From assembly GCF_017873815.1 (NCBI RefSeq), contig NZ_JAGGKQ010000015.1, forward strand, positions 1-64,000: DNA of 64,000 bases, given 5' to 3'. The DNA is from Halorubrum alkaliphilum. GTDB taxonomy: Archaea > Halobacteriota > Halobacteria > Halobacteriales > Haloferacaceae. Shown piece after piece: positions 43,751 to 50,990 of this stretch. Both the position numbers and the translations under genes were made by a program. How positions within the stretch are numbered: position 1 is the stretch's first letter; each line of letters starts with the position of its first letter. A model generated the notes under the pieces. That model worked only from the letters and a program-made list of their open reading frames with translations. It was not told the DNA's origin and made no database searches.

Positions 43751-44614
43751 CTACTCGTCGGCGACCGATTCGATGACCTCGACGCTCCCGGTGAGTTGGC
43801 GGTGGACGTATGGGATGTCGATCCCCGCCTCGTCGAACGCCTCTTTCACGTCCGTCACGTACTCGGAACGGACCTTCACGAAGTCGCCGCGGTCGGGGTC
43901 TTCGATCCACCAGCGCGCCTGGAGTCCGACATCCGAGTCGCCGAGGTCGACGAGTCGGACCGACGGACCGGGATCCTCCAGGATCGCCTCGTGGGCCTCG
44001 GCCCTTTCGACGATGATGTCTGTCGCCCGTGCGATATCGTCGTCGTAGCCGATACCGAAGACAAATTTCTGCCGGAGCGTCTCGTAGGCGACCGGGTTCG
44101 TGACCGCGTTGTTCGCGAGATCACCGTTCGGGACCGTGATCCGCTCGTTATCGAAGGTCCGGATCCGCGAAACGCGGAGATCGATGTCCTCGACGCGACC
44201 CGAGTTGCCGTCCCACTCGATCCAATCGCCGACCTCGAAGGGCTTGTCTTTCAGGATGAAGATTCCGGCAACGAAGTTGCCCAGGAGGTCCTGTGCGGCG
44301 AAGCCAACCGCGAGCGCGATGGCACCGCCGAAGACCGCGAACGCCGAGAGGAACGCGCCGTACCCGGCGATCGTGAATCCGATCGCGACCGCGGCGACCC
44401 AGATCACCGCGTTCGTGACGCTGGTTCCGAGACTCTTGACGGCGTCGTCGAACTCCTTCGAGCCCAGCGCGCGCTGGATCGACGGAAGCACGAGGAGCTT
44501 ACCGATCAGTAGCACGCCGACGAACCCGACCGTGAACAGGAGAAGCGCGAGCAGGAAATCGACGAGCGTTCCGACCAGAGCGTCCACGTCGAACTGGAGC
44601 GGTAGCGGTACCAT
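43751..44614 (-). CDS. small-conductance mechanosensitive channel (MscS family)
   Basis: A 287-residue membrane channel that releases solutes on hypo-osmotic shock. Three N-terminal helices (about 12-45, 63-82 and 86-125) include the pore-lining TM3 region AVFGGAIALAVGFAAQDLLG with spaced Gly/Ala packing, followed by FVAGIFILKDKPFEVGDWIE and the beta domain (GRVEDIDLRVSRIRTFDNER, ITVPNGDLANNAVTN), hallmarks of MscS. A ttaaata TATA box at 44636-44645 makes a leaderless start at 44614. About 6 kb from the c-di-AMP synthase gene, which may be functionally related through osmoadaptation. Confidence 0.92.
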   Translation of the reverse strand: MVPLPLQFDVDALVGTLVDFLLALLLFTVGFVGVLLIGKLLVLPSIQRALGSKEFDDAVKSLGTSVTNAVIWVAAVAIGFTIAGYGAFLSAFAVFGGAIALAVGFAAQDLLGNFVAGIFILKDKPFEVGDWIEWDGNSGRVEDIDLRVSRIRTFDNERITVPNGDLANNAVTNPVAYETLRQKFVFGIGYDDDIARATDIIVERAEAHEAILEDPGPSVRLVDLGDSDVGLQARWWIEDPDRGDFVKVRSEYVTDVKEAFDEAGIDIPYVHRQLTGSVEVIESVADE

Positions 44615-44646
44615 TGCCCGCCTGTTTCGGACCGTATTTAAAATAA

Positions 44647-45849
44647 CTACTGGCGGCGTCGATTCCGAGCCCCATCGGCGGTTTTTTGTCGCGCGTCGGG
44701 TCGAAGCGGCCCGTCCCCGCGTGCGACCGCCCGTAGCCGACGACCGTGAACGTCGTCCTCGCGGATCCGATCCGTGACGGCGTCCGGGAGCCATGCCTCG
44801 CGGTTCGTCGGTGTCGGCGCGGCGTCGACGCTGGCGGGACGGATATCAGTCGGTAGGAACCGAGCGTACGTCGGGAGCCGCTCGCGGAGAGGCATCCCGC
44901 CGGCGTTGGCGACCGCACGGAGCCCGTCGAGATCGGGCCATGCGTACTCCGGGTTAATGTAATCGTCCGTGACCGGTGAGACGCCGCCGAGGTCGTCGAT
45001 CCCGCAGTCAACGAGCTCCGCGGCCGGCGAGAGGTTCGGCGGAACCTGTACCGACACCTCCGGCGGAAGCGCGACTCGCGCCATCGCCACGACTCGGCGC
45101 ATCGTTTCGAGATCCGGCTTCGGGAAGTCCGAGCGCTTGTTCGGGACGACGTTCTGGACGATCACCTCTTGGACGTGGCCGTGACGCTCGTGGAGGTCGC
45201 GGATCGCGAGCAGGCTCTCGGCTCGATCCCGCCACCCCTCGCCGATACCGACGAGGATCCCGGTCGTGAACGGGACGCCCTGTCGACCCGCGGCGCGGAT
45301 CGTGTTGAGTCGCTGTCCGGGAGTCTTGCGCCGGCCCCCACTGTGGGCGTCGACATCGGCGGTCGTCTCCAGCATGACGCCCATCGAGGCGTTCACCTCA
45401 CGGAGATCGGCGAACCGGGATTCGGTGAGGTCGCCGGGATTCGAGTGCGGGAGCAGCCCCTCCTCCAACGCGATCTCACAGGCACGATAGAGGTAGTCAT
45501 GGATCGAGTCGAACCCCCACTCGTCGAGGGTTTCGTGGATCGCTGTGTAGCGATCGTCCGGCTCGTCACCGAAGGTAAAAAGCGCCTCTGTACATCCCGC
45601 GTCGGCACCCACGCGACATCGCTGACGGACCTCTTCGGGCGACAGTAGCGACGCCTCCCCGGGGACATCGTAGTACGTACAGTAGGTACAGGTGTATCGA
45701 CAGGCGGTCGTCAACGGGATAAACACGTTCCTTGCGAACGACAGCCGATCCGGCGTCTCTGCGTCCGCGGGCGTCACGGAAAGCAGTCGCTCCACCTCAC
45801 GGTCGTCGATGTCGATCCGGATCCCGTACTCGTCGGCCGCCGTGAACAC
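44647..45849 (-). CDS. cofG: F0 synthase subunit CofG (7,8-didemethyl-8-hydroxy-5-deazariboflavin synthase)
   Basis: A 400-residue radical-SAM enzyme of coenzyme F420 synthesis. The cluster motif is TACRYTCTYCTYYD (Cys50, Cys54, Cys57), preceded by LSFARNVFIPLT. Later blocks QGVPFTTGILVGIGEGWRDR, VQNVVPNKRSDFP and GVSPVTDDYINPEYAWP are typical of CofG. No ATG is available near the start: GTG 45849 is favoured because ggag sits 8 bases upstream, while TTG 45876 would add nine residues. It follows cofC on the same strand; its partner CofH is not in this window. The basic C-terminal tail (RQKTADGARNRRRQ) is unusual. Confidence 0.92.
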   Translation of the reverse strand: MFTAADEYGIRIDIDDREVERLLSVTPADAETPDRLSFARNVFIPLTTACRYTCTYCTYYDVPGEASLLSPEEVRQRCRVGADAGCTEALFTFGDEPDDRYTAIHETLDEWGFDSIHDYLYRACEIALEEGLLPHSNPGDLTESRFADLREVNASMGVMLETTADVDAHSGGRRKTPGQRLNTIRAAGRQGVPFTTGILVGIGEGWRDRAESLLAIRDLHERHGHVQEVIVQNVVPNKRSDFPKPDLETMRRVVAMARVALPPEVSVQVPPNLSPAAELVDCGIDDLGGVSPVTDDYINPEYAWPDLDGLRAVANAGGMPLRERLPTYARFLPTDIRPASVDAAPTPTNREAWLPDAVTDRIREDDVHGRRLRAVARGDGPLRPDARQKTADGARNRRRQ

Positions 45850-45908
45850 GAGAGCCTCTCCGCGATGCGGTCTCAAAAGCGATGTGGTCCCGGATCCGGG
45901 TCGGCCTC

Positions 45909-46544
45909 TCAGTTGTCGCTACGGCCCACGCCGACACGTCCCTCGTCGATATCGAGCGTGACGCCGGCCTCTCGAAGCCAGTCCGTGGCCGCCCCGTCGC
46001 CGTGTATCAGTAGTTCGACGAGGTCCGCCCGCTCGTCGATGTCGGTCGCAAGTCGGTGAGAGTCGAAAACGGTGACCGCGGCGTCAACCGCCGCGGCCGA
46101 CTCGCGGTGATCGAGGTAGGACAACCCATGGTAATCGACGCGGAACGAGGGAGTGCGGACGACGAGCGCGTTGGTTCCGCCACCCCGACCGGGGACTATC
46201 ACCACGTCGCCATCGGCATCGAACAGCCGACCGAGTACCGGAGGCGTCGCCAGCGCAAGGTCGGCCATCACGACCGCGAGCGGATCGCTCTCGGTGGGCT
46301 CGCGCTCCGCAAGAACCGCGTTTACCGCCGCAGTGAGTGGCCGCGAGTCGACCGTAACCGGGTGATCAACCGGCGGGTCCAGCTGCTCGGTGCTGAGTAG
46401 CCGTGGGTCGCCGCCGGCACCGGTTACCGCACGGAGCACGTCATCAAGCATCGACCGGGCGAGCGACTCACGCTCGTCCGGCGAAAAGAACTCTGCAAGC
46501 CGTGATTTCGGACGGTCAGCGGAGAAGGGGACCAGAACCTCCAT
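45909..46544 (-). CDS. cofC: 2-phospho-L-lactate guanylyltransferase
   Basis: A 211-residue nucleotidyltransferase that activates 2-phospholactate (or phosphoenolpyruvate) with GTP for F420 synthesis. Features are the N-terminal MEVLVPFSADRPKSRLAEFF, the acidic VVMADLALATPPVLGRLF, and GDVVIVPGRGGGTNALVVRT, which is the nucleotide-binding core of CofC. It begins 8 bases after the cetZ1 stop and ends about 60 bp before cofG, so all three are probably one transcript with a tubulin-like gene at its head. Confidence 0.92.
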   Translation of the reverse strand: MEVLVPFSADRPKSRLAEFFSPDERESLARSMLDDVLRAVTGAGGDPRLLSTEQLDPPVDHPVTVDSRPLTAAVNAVLAEREPTESDPLAVVMADLALATPPVLGRLFDADGDVVIVPGRGGGTNALVVRTPSFRVDYHGLSYLDHRESAAAVDAAVTVFDSHRLATDIDERADLVELLIHGDGAATDWLREAGVTLDIDEGRVGVGRSDN

Positions 46545-46552
46545 TCGACCCG

Positions 46553-47731
46553 TTAGAAGAGGGATTCGAGCTCGTCGCCGTCGTCGCTGACGAGGTCGTC
46601 GAGGTTCTCCTCGCTCTCGTCGCGGATCTCGTCGAGGTTGTCCTGTGCCTCGATGGCGACCTGCTGGAGCTCCTTGATCCGCGGGACGTTCGTGACGCCC
46701 GCGAGCAGGATAACGGTCGCGACGAAGCCGGCACCGCGGTACGGGTAGTCGCCGCCCCGAACCTCCATCGAGCCGGTCTGCTCTTCGAGCCACTTGCGGC
46801 CGCGCTCGATACCCTTCCGGTTGAGGTACTCCGGCGGTCCGGCGAGTACGAGCAGCGCGCGCTCCGCGCCCTCGATCTCACACGGGAGCGTCAGGCGACC
46901 GAGTGCCGCCTTGCGCACGAGACTCGTGATCCGGTTGGTCGTGTGCGCGCTGTCGAGTTCGTCGCCGTCGTCGTCGTTCCGGAGCCGCGAGAGCAGTCCG
47001 CCCGACGTACGTTCCTCGACCTCTTCTTCCGCATAGCCGACGGTGGAGACGCCACCGCCGGAGAGCGTGTTGATAATCTCCGAGGAGTCGACGACGCTCT
47101 CCGCAACCTCCTGTCCCTGCTGGATCTCGCCCGCGCCGAAGAGGATCCCGAACCGTCGAACGATCTCCTCGTTGATCTCCTCGTAGCCGCCCTGAACGGA
47201 CTCGCCCGTCTTCCGCCAGGCGTCGTTGTCGAACACCATCAGGTTGTCCACCTCGCGGACGAACGTCTGGAACGACCGGGCCGCGTTGAGGGTGTAGATG
47301 CCGCCCTCGTCGCTGCCCGGCAGGACGCCCAGCCCGTAGACGGGCTCGGTGTAGATCCGCTTGAGGTGTTTCGCCAGCACCGGCGCGCCGCCGGAGCCGG
47401 TTCCACCGCCGAGCCCGGCGACAACGAGGAACGCGTCCACCTCGTGGACGGGGATCGAGTCGATCGCCCCCTGTACCTCGTCGATGTCCTCCTCGGCGAT
47501 CTCCGCGCCGAGTTCGTTGTCCGCGCCGACCCCGTGTCCCTTGACTCGGGACTGTCCGATGAGCACCCGCTGGTCCTCGGCGATGTGCTCGAGTCCCATC
47601 AGGTCCGCCTTGGCCGTGTTCACGGCCGCGGCCGCTCGCACGATCTCGGAGCCCGTCCGTTTGTCGTACTCCAAGAACTTGTCGACGACTTTCCCACCCG
47701 CCTGTCCGAATCCGATCATTGCCAGTTTCAT
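46553..47731 (-). CDS. cetZ1: CetZ tubulin-like cytoskeletal GTPase
   Basis: A 392-residue tubulin/FtsZ-superfamily protein of the archaeal CetZ family, which in Haloferax controls cell shape and motility. The GTP-binding loops are IGFGQAGGKVVDKFLEYD, the signature VAGLGGGTGSGGAPVLAKHL, and NLMVFDNDAW. The catalytic T7 loop is at VTNVPRIKEL. The C-terminal tail is strongly acidic (ENLDDLVSDDGDELESLF), as in tubulins and CetZ1. A cttatatc TATA box at 47773-47781 gives a leader of about 20-25 bases with a gaggga ribosome-binding site near 47738. Confidence 0.93.
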   Translation of the reverse strand: MKLAMIGFGQAGGKVVDKFLEYDKRTGSEIVRAAAAVNTAKADLMGLEHIAEDQRVLIGQSRVKGHGVGADNELGAEIAEEDIDEVQGAIDSIPVHEVDAFLVVAGLGGGTGSGGAPVLAKHLKRIYTEPVYGLGVLPGSDEGGIYTLNAARSFQTFVREVDNLMVFDNDAWRKTGESVQGGYEEINEEIVRRFGILFGAGEIQQGQEVAESVVDSSEIINTLSGGGVSTVGYAEEEVEERTSGGLLSRLRNDDDGDELDSAHTTNRITSLVRKAALGRLTLPCEIEGAERALLVLAGPPEYLNRKGIERGRKWLEEQTGSMEVRGGDYPYRGAGFVATVILLAGVTNVPRIKELQQVAIEAQDNLDEIRDESEENLDDLVSDDGDELESLF

Positions 47732-47770
47732 CGTGAACTCCCTCGGCCTTTGAAATTATGAGAGTGGTAT

Positions 47771-47783
47771 CTCGGATATAAGG
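47771..47783 (-). promoter_or_regulatory. TATA box of the cetZ1-cofC-cofG group
   Basis: On the minus strand, gccttatatcc lies about 42-50 bases upstream of the cetZ1 ATG, so transcription would begin near 47755. The short leader includes gccgagggagttcacg just before the start, a ribosome-binding site, in contrast to the leaderless genes elsewhere in the window. Confidence 0.6.
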
Positions 47784-47897
47784 CTTCTGGTGACGTTACC
47801 AGAGTTGAGATCCACGCCCCCACAGTTTCGCACTCTACCTCGCTTCAGTCCGGCGATTCGAGGACGATCGCTCGGCGGTTCGCCGACGATCCCGCGC

Positions 47898-47949
47898 GAC
47901 TCGGTGACCTCGCCCGGCGACTCGGTGACCTCGCCCGGCGACTCGGTGG
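47898..47949. repeat. 21-bp tandem repeat
   Basis: gactcggtgacctcgcccgg plus c is found at 47898-47918 and 47919-47939, with a third partial copy from 47940. It lies between the epimerase-like gene's stop (47983) and the cetZ1 promoter. A short open frame crosses it but was not accepted as a gene. Confidence 0.85.
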
Positions 47950-47982
47950 CCCGGTAGGACGCCGAGGGATCGTGCGCCGTCG

Positions 47983-48879
47983 TCATTCGAGGCCGAGGTG
48001 CTCCCCGAGCGTCGTCATCCCCGAAGCGTCGACGCCGAACGCGCCAATATCGCTGTCGGCGGTGGTGTTGTCGAACTTCAGCGAGCGGTACTGATCGGGC
48101 CCCATCGGGAAGCCGGGGACGGCCCCGAGAACCGTGAGTCCGAGCCTCGCGAGCGGCATCGGCAGGGGAACGATCGTCACGCCCTTCCGCTCCGCCTCGT
48201 ACACGAGGTTCGTCACCTCGCGGAGCGTCAGCACCTCCGGACCGCCGATCTCGTAGGTCTCGCCGACGTGCTCATCGTCCTCCAAGGCGGCGACGAGCAT
48301 CGGGACGAGATCCTCGACGTGGATCGGCTGGAACCGCGTTGTTCCGCCGCCCGGAAGCGGGTACAGCGGGACGAGCGGGGCGAACATCCCCTTCAGTCGC
48401 TTGGTGAACGAGACGAACTCGCCGCCCTCACCGAAGACGACGGAGGGACGGAATGTCGTCCAGTCGAGGTCGCTTCCCGCGACGATCTCCTCGGCTTGGC
48501 CCTTCGAGCGAATGTACGCCGTGTCGCCGTCAGGATCAGCTCCGAGCGCGCTCATCTGGAGGAACCGGTCGGCACCGGCCTCCTCGGCCGCCCGGACGAG
48601 GTTCTCGGTCCCCGCCCGGTGGATGCGGTCGTGCATGACGTTCCCGCCCTTCGGCTCAAACAGCGGCGAGAGCGCGACGAGGTTTACCACGGCATCGTGG
48701 CCGTCGACGGCCGGCGCGATCGAGTCGTACGCCGTGACATCGCCGACGGCGGAGTCGACGCCCTCGGGCGTCTCCGACGGCGACCGCGACAGCGCGGTCA
48801 CCTCGTGGCCTCCGTCCGCGAGCGCCCGACACAGGTACGATCCGATGAATCCCGTCCCGCCGGCAACCAGTACTCTCAT
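47983..48879 (-). CDS. NAD(P)-binding epimerase-like protein (NDUFA9-type)
   Basis: A 298-residue atypical short-chain dehydrogenase. The Rossmann motif is VLVAGGTGFIGSYLCRAL at residues 3-20, then VGDVTAYDSI and VNLVALSPLFEP. The catalytic-Tyr position reads YIRSKGQAEEIV, close to Y-x3-K. The C-terminal part (EIGGPEVLTLREVTNLVYEA) is like proteins annotated as complex I NDUFA9 subunit-like or nucleoside-diphosphate-sugar epimerases. The substrate is unknown. ATG 48879. Same strand as cetZ1, but the repeats and a TATA box lie between them. Confidence 0.88.
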   Translation of the reverse strand: MRVLVAGGTGFIGSYLCRALADGGHEVTALSRSPSETPEGVDSAVGDVTAYDSIAPAVDGHDAVVNLVALSPLFEPKGGNVMHDRIHRAGTENLVRAAEEAGADRFLQMSALGADPDGDTAYIRSKGQAEEIVAGSDLDWTTFRPSVVFGEGGEFVSFTKRLKGMFAPLVPLYPLPGGGTTRFQPIHVEDLVPMLVAALEDDEHVGETYEIGGPEVLTLREVTNLVYEAERKGVTIVPLPMPLARLGLTVLGAVPGFPMGPDQYRSLKFDNTTADSDIGAFGVDASGMTTLGEHLGLE

Positions 48880-48951
48880 GCTCGATTACTCATGCGGAAT
48901 CACCGTAAACCTACCGCGACGACAACGCGGGCGAGCGGACCGTCGGTTCGC

Positions 48952-49929
48952 CTATGTCCAGCGGTCGAGGCCCGCCTGAACCTGCGACTCGCGGATGCGC
49001 TCGAACCCGCGGTCGACCTCCTCGGGGTCGACGCCCCACTCGTCCACGACGTAGGCGCGCGCGGCCTCGACGTCCGGTTCGATCGCCGTGTCGAACGATT
49101 CGTCCGAGGTGGGCGGATCGAGGAAGAACTGCCGGACCGCCGCCGCGTTCGGAATCTCCGCGTCGCGTGCGTCGAGCACGCCCCAGAGGTCGCCGTGTTC
49201 TTTCACCGCCGAGACCGCGGTCTTCGGGCCGACGCCGTGGACGCCCTCGTTGAAATCGGTGCCACACAGCATCGCTACGTCGATCAGTCCCTCGCGGTCG
49301 AGCTCCAGATCCGCGAGCGTCGCCTCCAGGTCCATCAGCTCCGGGTCGCCCTTGCTCGTCAGCTGACGGAGCGTCGTCGGCGCGCCGAACAACAGCGTGT
49401 CGTAGTCCTCGCTGCCCGCGTGGTCGACGGTCCCGGTCGCGGCCATGTGCGCGCACTGTGCCTCCCCCTCCGCGGGTGCCTCGACCACGGGAACGTCGAG
49501 CAACGCGAACAGCTCCCGAGTCGTCTCCTGGATGGTGTCCGTGAGCCGCTGCGTTTGTGCGGAGAGGCGGGCGGCCTCGACGGCGTCGCCGCGCTCCTCG
49601 GCCGCGGCCTGCCGCTCTTCCGCGGCCTCGCGTTTCTCCCGTCGCTCCGCCACCTCATCGGCCTTGAGGTCGGTGACGTCGCCGTCGAACACCATCACCG
49701 GGATCAGGTCGTGCTCGAAGAACTTCGGGAGCCCCTGAACGATCCCGATCAGGTTCGCGACCTCGGTGCCGTCCGCGGTGGTATACGCTCCGTCGTTCGT
49801 CCACTTGACCGTCGTCGTCAGATAGCGGTACAGCCAGTTGTGCGCGTCGATGGCCACGACGCTTCCGTCCAGCTCCTCGAAAGCCACCTCCCGTATCGAC
49901 GCGAGGTCACGAAGATCCGCGTTTCCCAT
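48952..49929 (-). CDS. fen: flap endonuclease 1
   Basis: A 325-residue structure-specific 5' nuclease that removes flaps during Okazaki-fragment maturation and repair. The N-terminal region MGNADLRDL and the acidic metal-binding [14 protein letters not shown] and [14 protein letters not shown] match the N domain. The I domain follows with [24 protein letters not shown] and [18 protein letters not shown] (helix-hairpin-helix). It ends with [10 protein letters not shown], a PCNA-interacting PIP box. The Ala/Glu helical arch ([20 protein letters not shown]) is complete. Divergent from the ferredoxin gene. Confidence 0.96.
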   Translation of the reverse strand: MGNADLRDLASIREVAFEELDGSVVAIDAHNWLYRYLTTTVKWTNDGAYTTADGTEVANLIGIVQGLPKFFEHDLIPVMVFDGDVTDLKADEVAERREKREAAEERQAAAEERGDAVEAARLSAQTQRLTDTIQETTRELFALLDVPVVEAPAEGEAQCAHMAATGTVDHAGSEDYDTLLFGAPTTLRQLTSKGDPELMDLEATLADLELDREGLIDVAMLCGTDFNEGVHGVGPKTAVSAVKEHGDLWGVLDARDAEIPNAAAVRQFFLDPPTSDESFDTAIEPDVEAARAYVVDEWGVDPEEVDRGFERIRESQVQAGLDRWT

Positions 49930-50086
49930 TACCGGTTTATCGGGTCGCCGGTTCTTAAACCATCACATCGGCGAGCGACGCCGGCGTCAATGCGGATATA
50001 CCAGTGATCTCGCCGCGAGGACACCGGCAGCCGCGGTGCGTTGTGGGACGTTTATGTGTGTCCCACGGCAAGGATCGGACAGCCAA

Positions 50087-50749
50087 ATGGTGTCGCCGTT
50101 CGACGTGTTGAATATCGACGACGACGCCGACGAGGACGCGATCGAACGGGCCTACCGCGAGCGAGTGAAACGAGCGCATCCGGACCAAGGCGGCAGCCTC
50201 GAAGAGTTCCAGCTGGTCAGGCGCGCTTATCGGACACTCACGGAGGAGCGACCGGCCGACGGGTCGAACGGCGACCGGGCCGACGTGGGGGACGTCGATC
50301 TGACCGACGACGATGCGACGGCCGTCGGGCCGGCTCGCGTCGAGTTCCTCGACTACGAGGTCCTCGTCGACCGCGGCTGGGCGCTCGACGACGACGACCT
50401 GTTTGTGAAGGCGTCGGACGCGGATCTGAGGGCGACCGACTACGGTCGCCTGCTGGTCGATCCCGACGAGAGCCTGCTTGAGGCGGCAGAGAGCCGGGGG
50501 TTCACGTGGCCGTTCTCGTGTCGCGGTGGCGCGTGCGCGAACTGCGCGGTCTACCTCGCCGAGGGCGAGCTCTCCCAGCCCGTCAACACCATCCTCTCCG
50601 AGGACCACACGGAGCAGGGGTTCCGGCTCTCGTGTAACGGCTATCCCGTCTCCGACGAGTTGAAGATCGTGTTCAACGTGAAACACGTCCCCGAGCTCGA
50701 CGAGCTCCGCCTCCCGCCGGGACCGTTCCGACGAGCGCACTCGAAGTGA
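50087..50749 (+). CDS. DnaJ-domain [2Fe-2S] ferredoxin fusion
   Basis: 220 residues. The N-terminal 55 are a J domain: SPFDVLNIDDDADEDAIERA, the HPD motif in KRAHPDQGGSLEEF, and LVRRAYRTL. Residues about 90-210 are a plant-type ferredoxin with the halophilic acidic insert: TWPFSCRGGACANCAVYL gives three cluster cysteines (CX4CX2C) and RLSCNGYPV the fourth. The J domain would recruit Hsp70 (DnaK), possibly for cluster handling. This fusion is known from haloarchaeal genomes. The ATG at 50087 was chosen; the frame extends upstream without conserved sequence. Confidence 0.92.
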   Translation: MVSPFDVLNIDDDADEDAIERAYRERVKRAHPDQGGSLEEFQLVRRAYRTLTEERPADGSNGDRADVGDVDLTDDDATAVGPARVEFLDYEVLVDRGWALDDDDLFVKASDADLRATDYGRLLVDPDESLLEAAESRGFTWPFSCRGGACANCAVYLAEGELSQPVNTILSEDHTEQGFRLSCNGYPVSDELKIVFNVKHVPELDELRLPPGPFRRAHSK

Positions 50750-50770
50750 GATCCGAACCGCCTCGGCGGC

Positions 50771-50938
50771 CTAAAACAGACCGACGATCCACAGCGCGGA
50801 CGAGACGACGAATCCACTTATAAATACTACTAACAGGAAGAGAGCGACCCATCGTCGTCCGGTATCCGGGAGCGACGGGGCCTCGCTCGGATAGATCGGT
50901 GCGAGCGTTCCCTTGTCGTCCGATCCGCGTCCGTCCAT
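50771..50938 (-). CDS. 55-residue single-helix membrane protein
   Basis: Reading the minus strand from ATG 50938 to TAG 50771 gives 55 residues. A soluble acidic start (MDGRGSDDKGTLAPIYPSEA, PSLPDTGRRW) is followed by a strong hydrophobic segment (VALFLLVVFISGFVVSSALW, IVGLF) reaching the C terminus. The arginines before the helix suggest an N-in, C-out orientation by the positive-inside rule. Similar short proteins are common and uncharacterised in haloarchaea. It converges with the ferredoxin gene, whose stop is 21 bases away, and sits downstream of the RND gene's far end. Confidence 0.65.
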   Translation of the reverse strand: MDGRGSDDKGTLAPIYPSEAPSLPDTGRRWVALFLLVVFISGFVVSSALWIVGLF

Positions 50939-50990
50939 GTCGTCAAAAGCGGAGGCGACATAGTTAGTCGTTCTGCTACGTGGGTTTCGA

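Noticed and set aside
47756-47986. A 76-codon minus-strand open frame whose ATG overlaps the stop of the epimerase-like gene
   Set aside because: The overlap looks like coupling, but the frame runs through the 21-bp tandem repeat and the cetZ1 TATA box, its product has no fold-like pattern, and the DNA there reads as intergenic.
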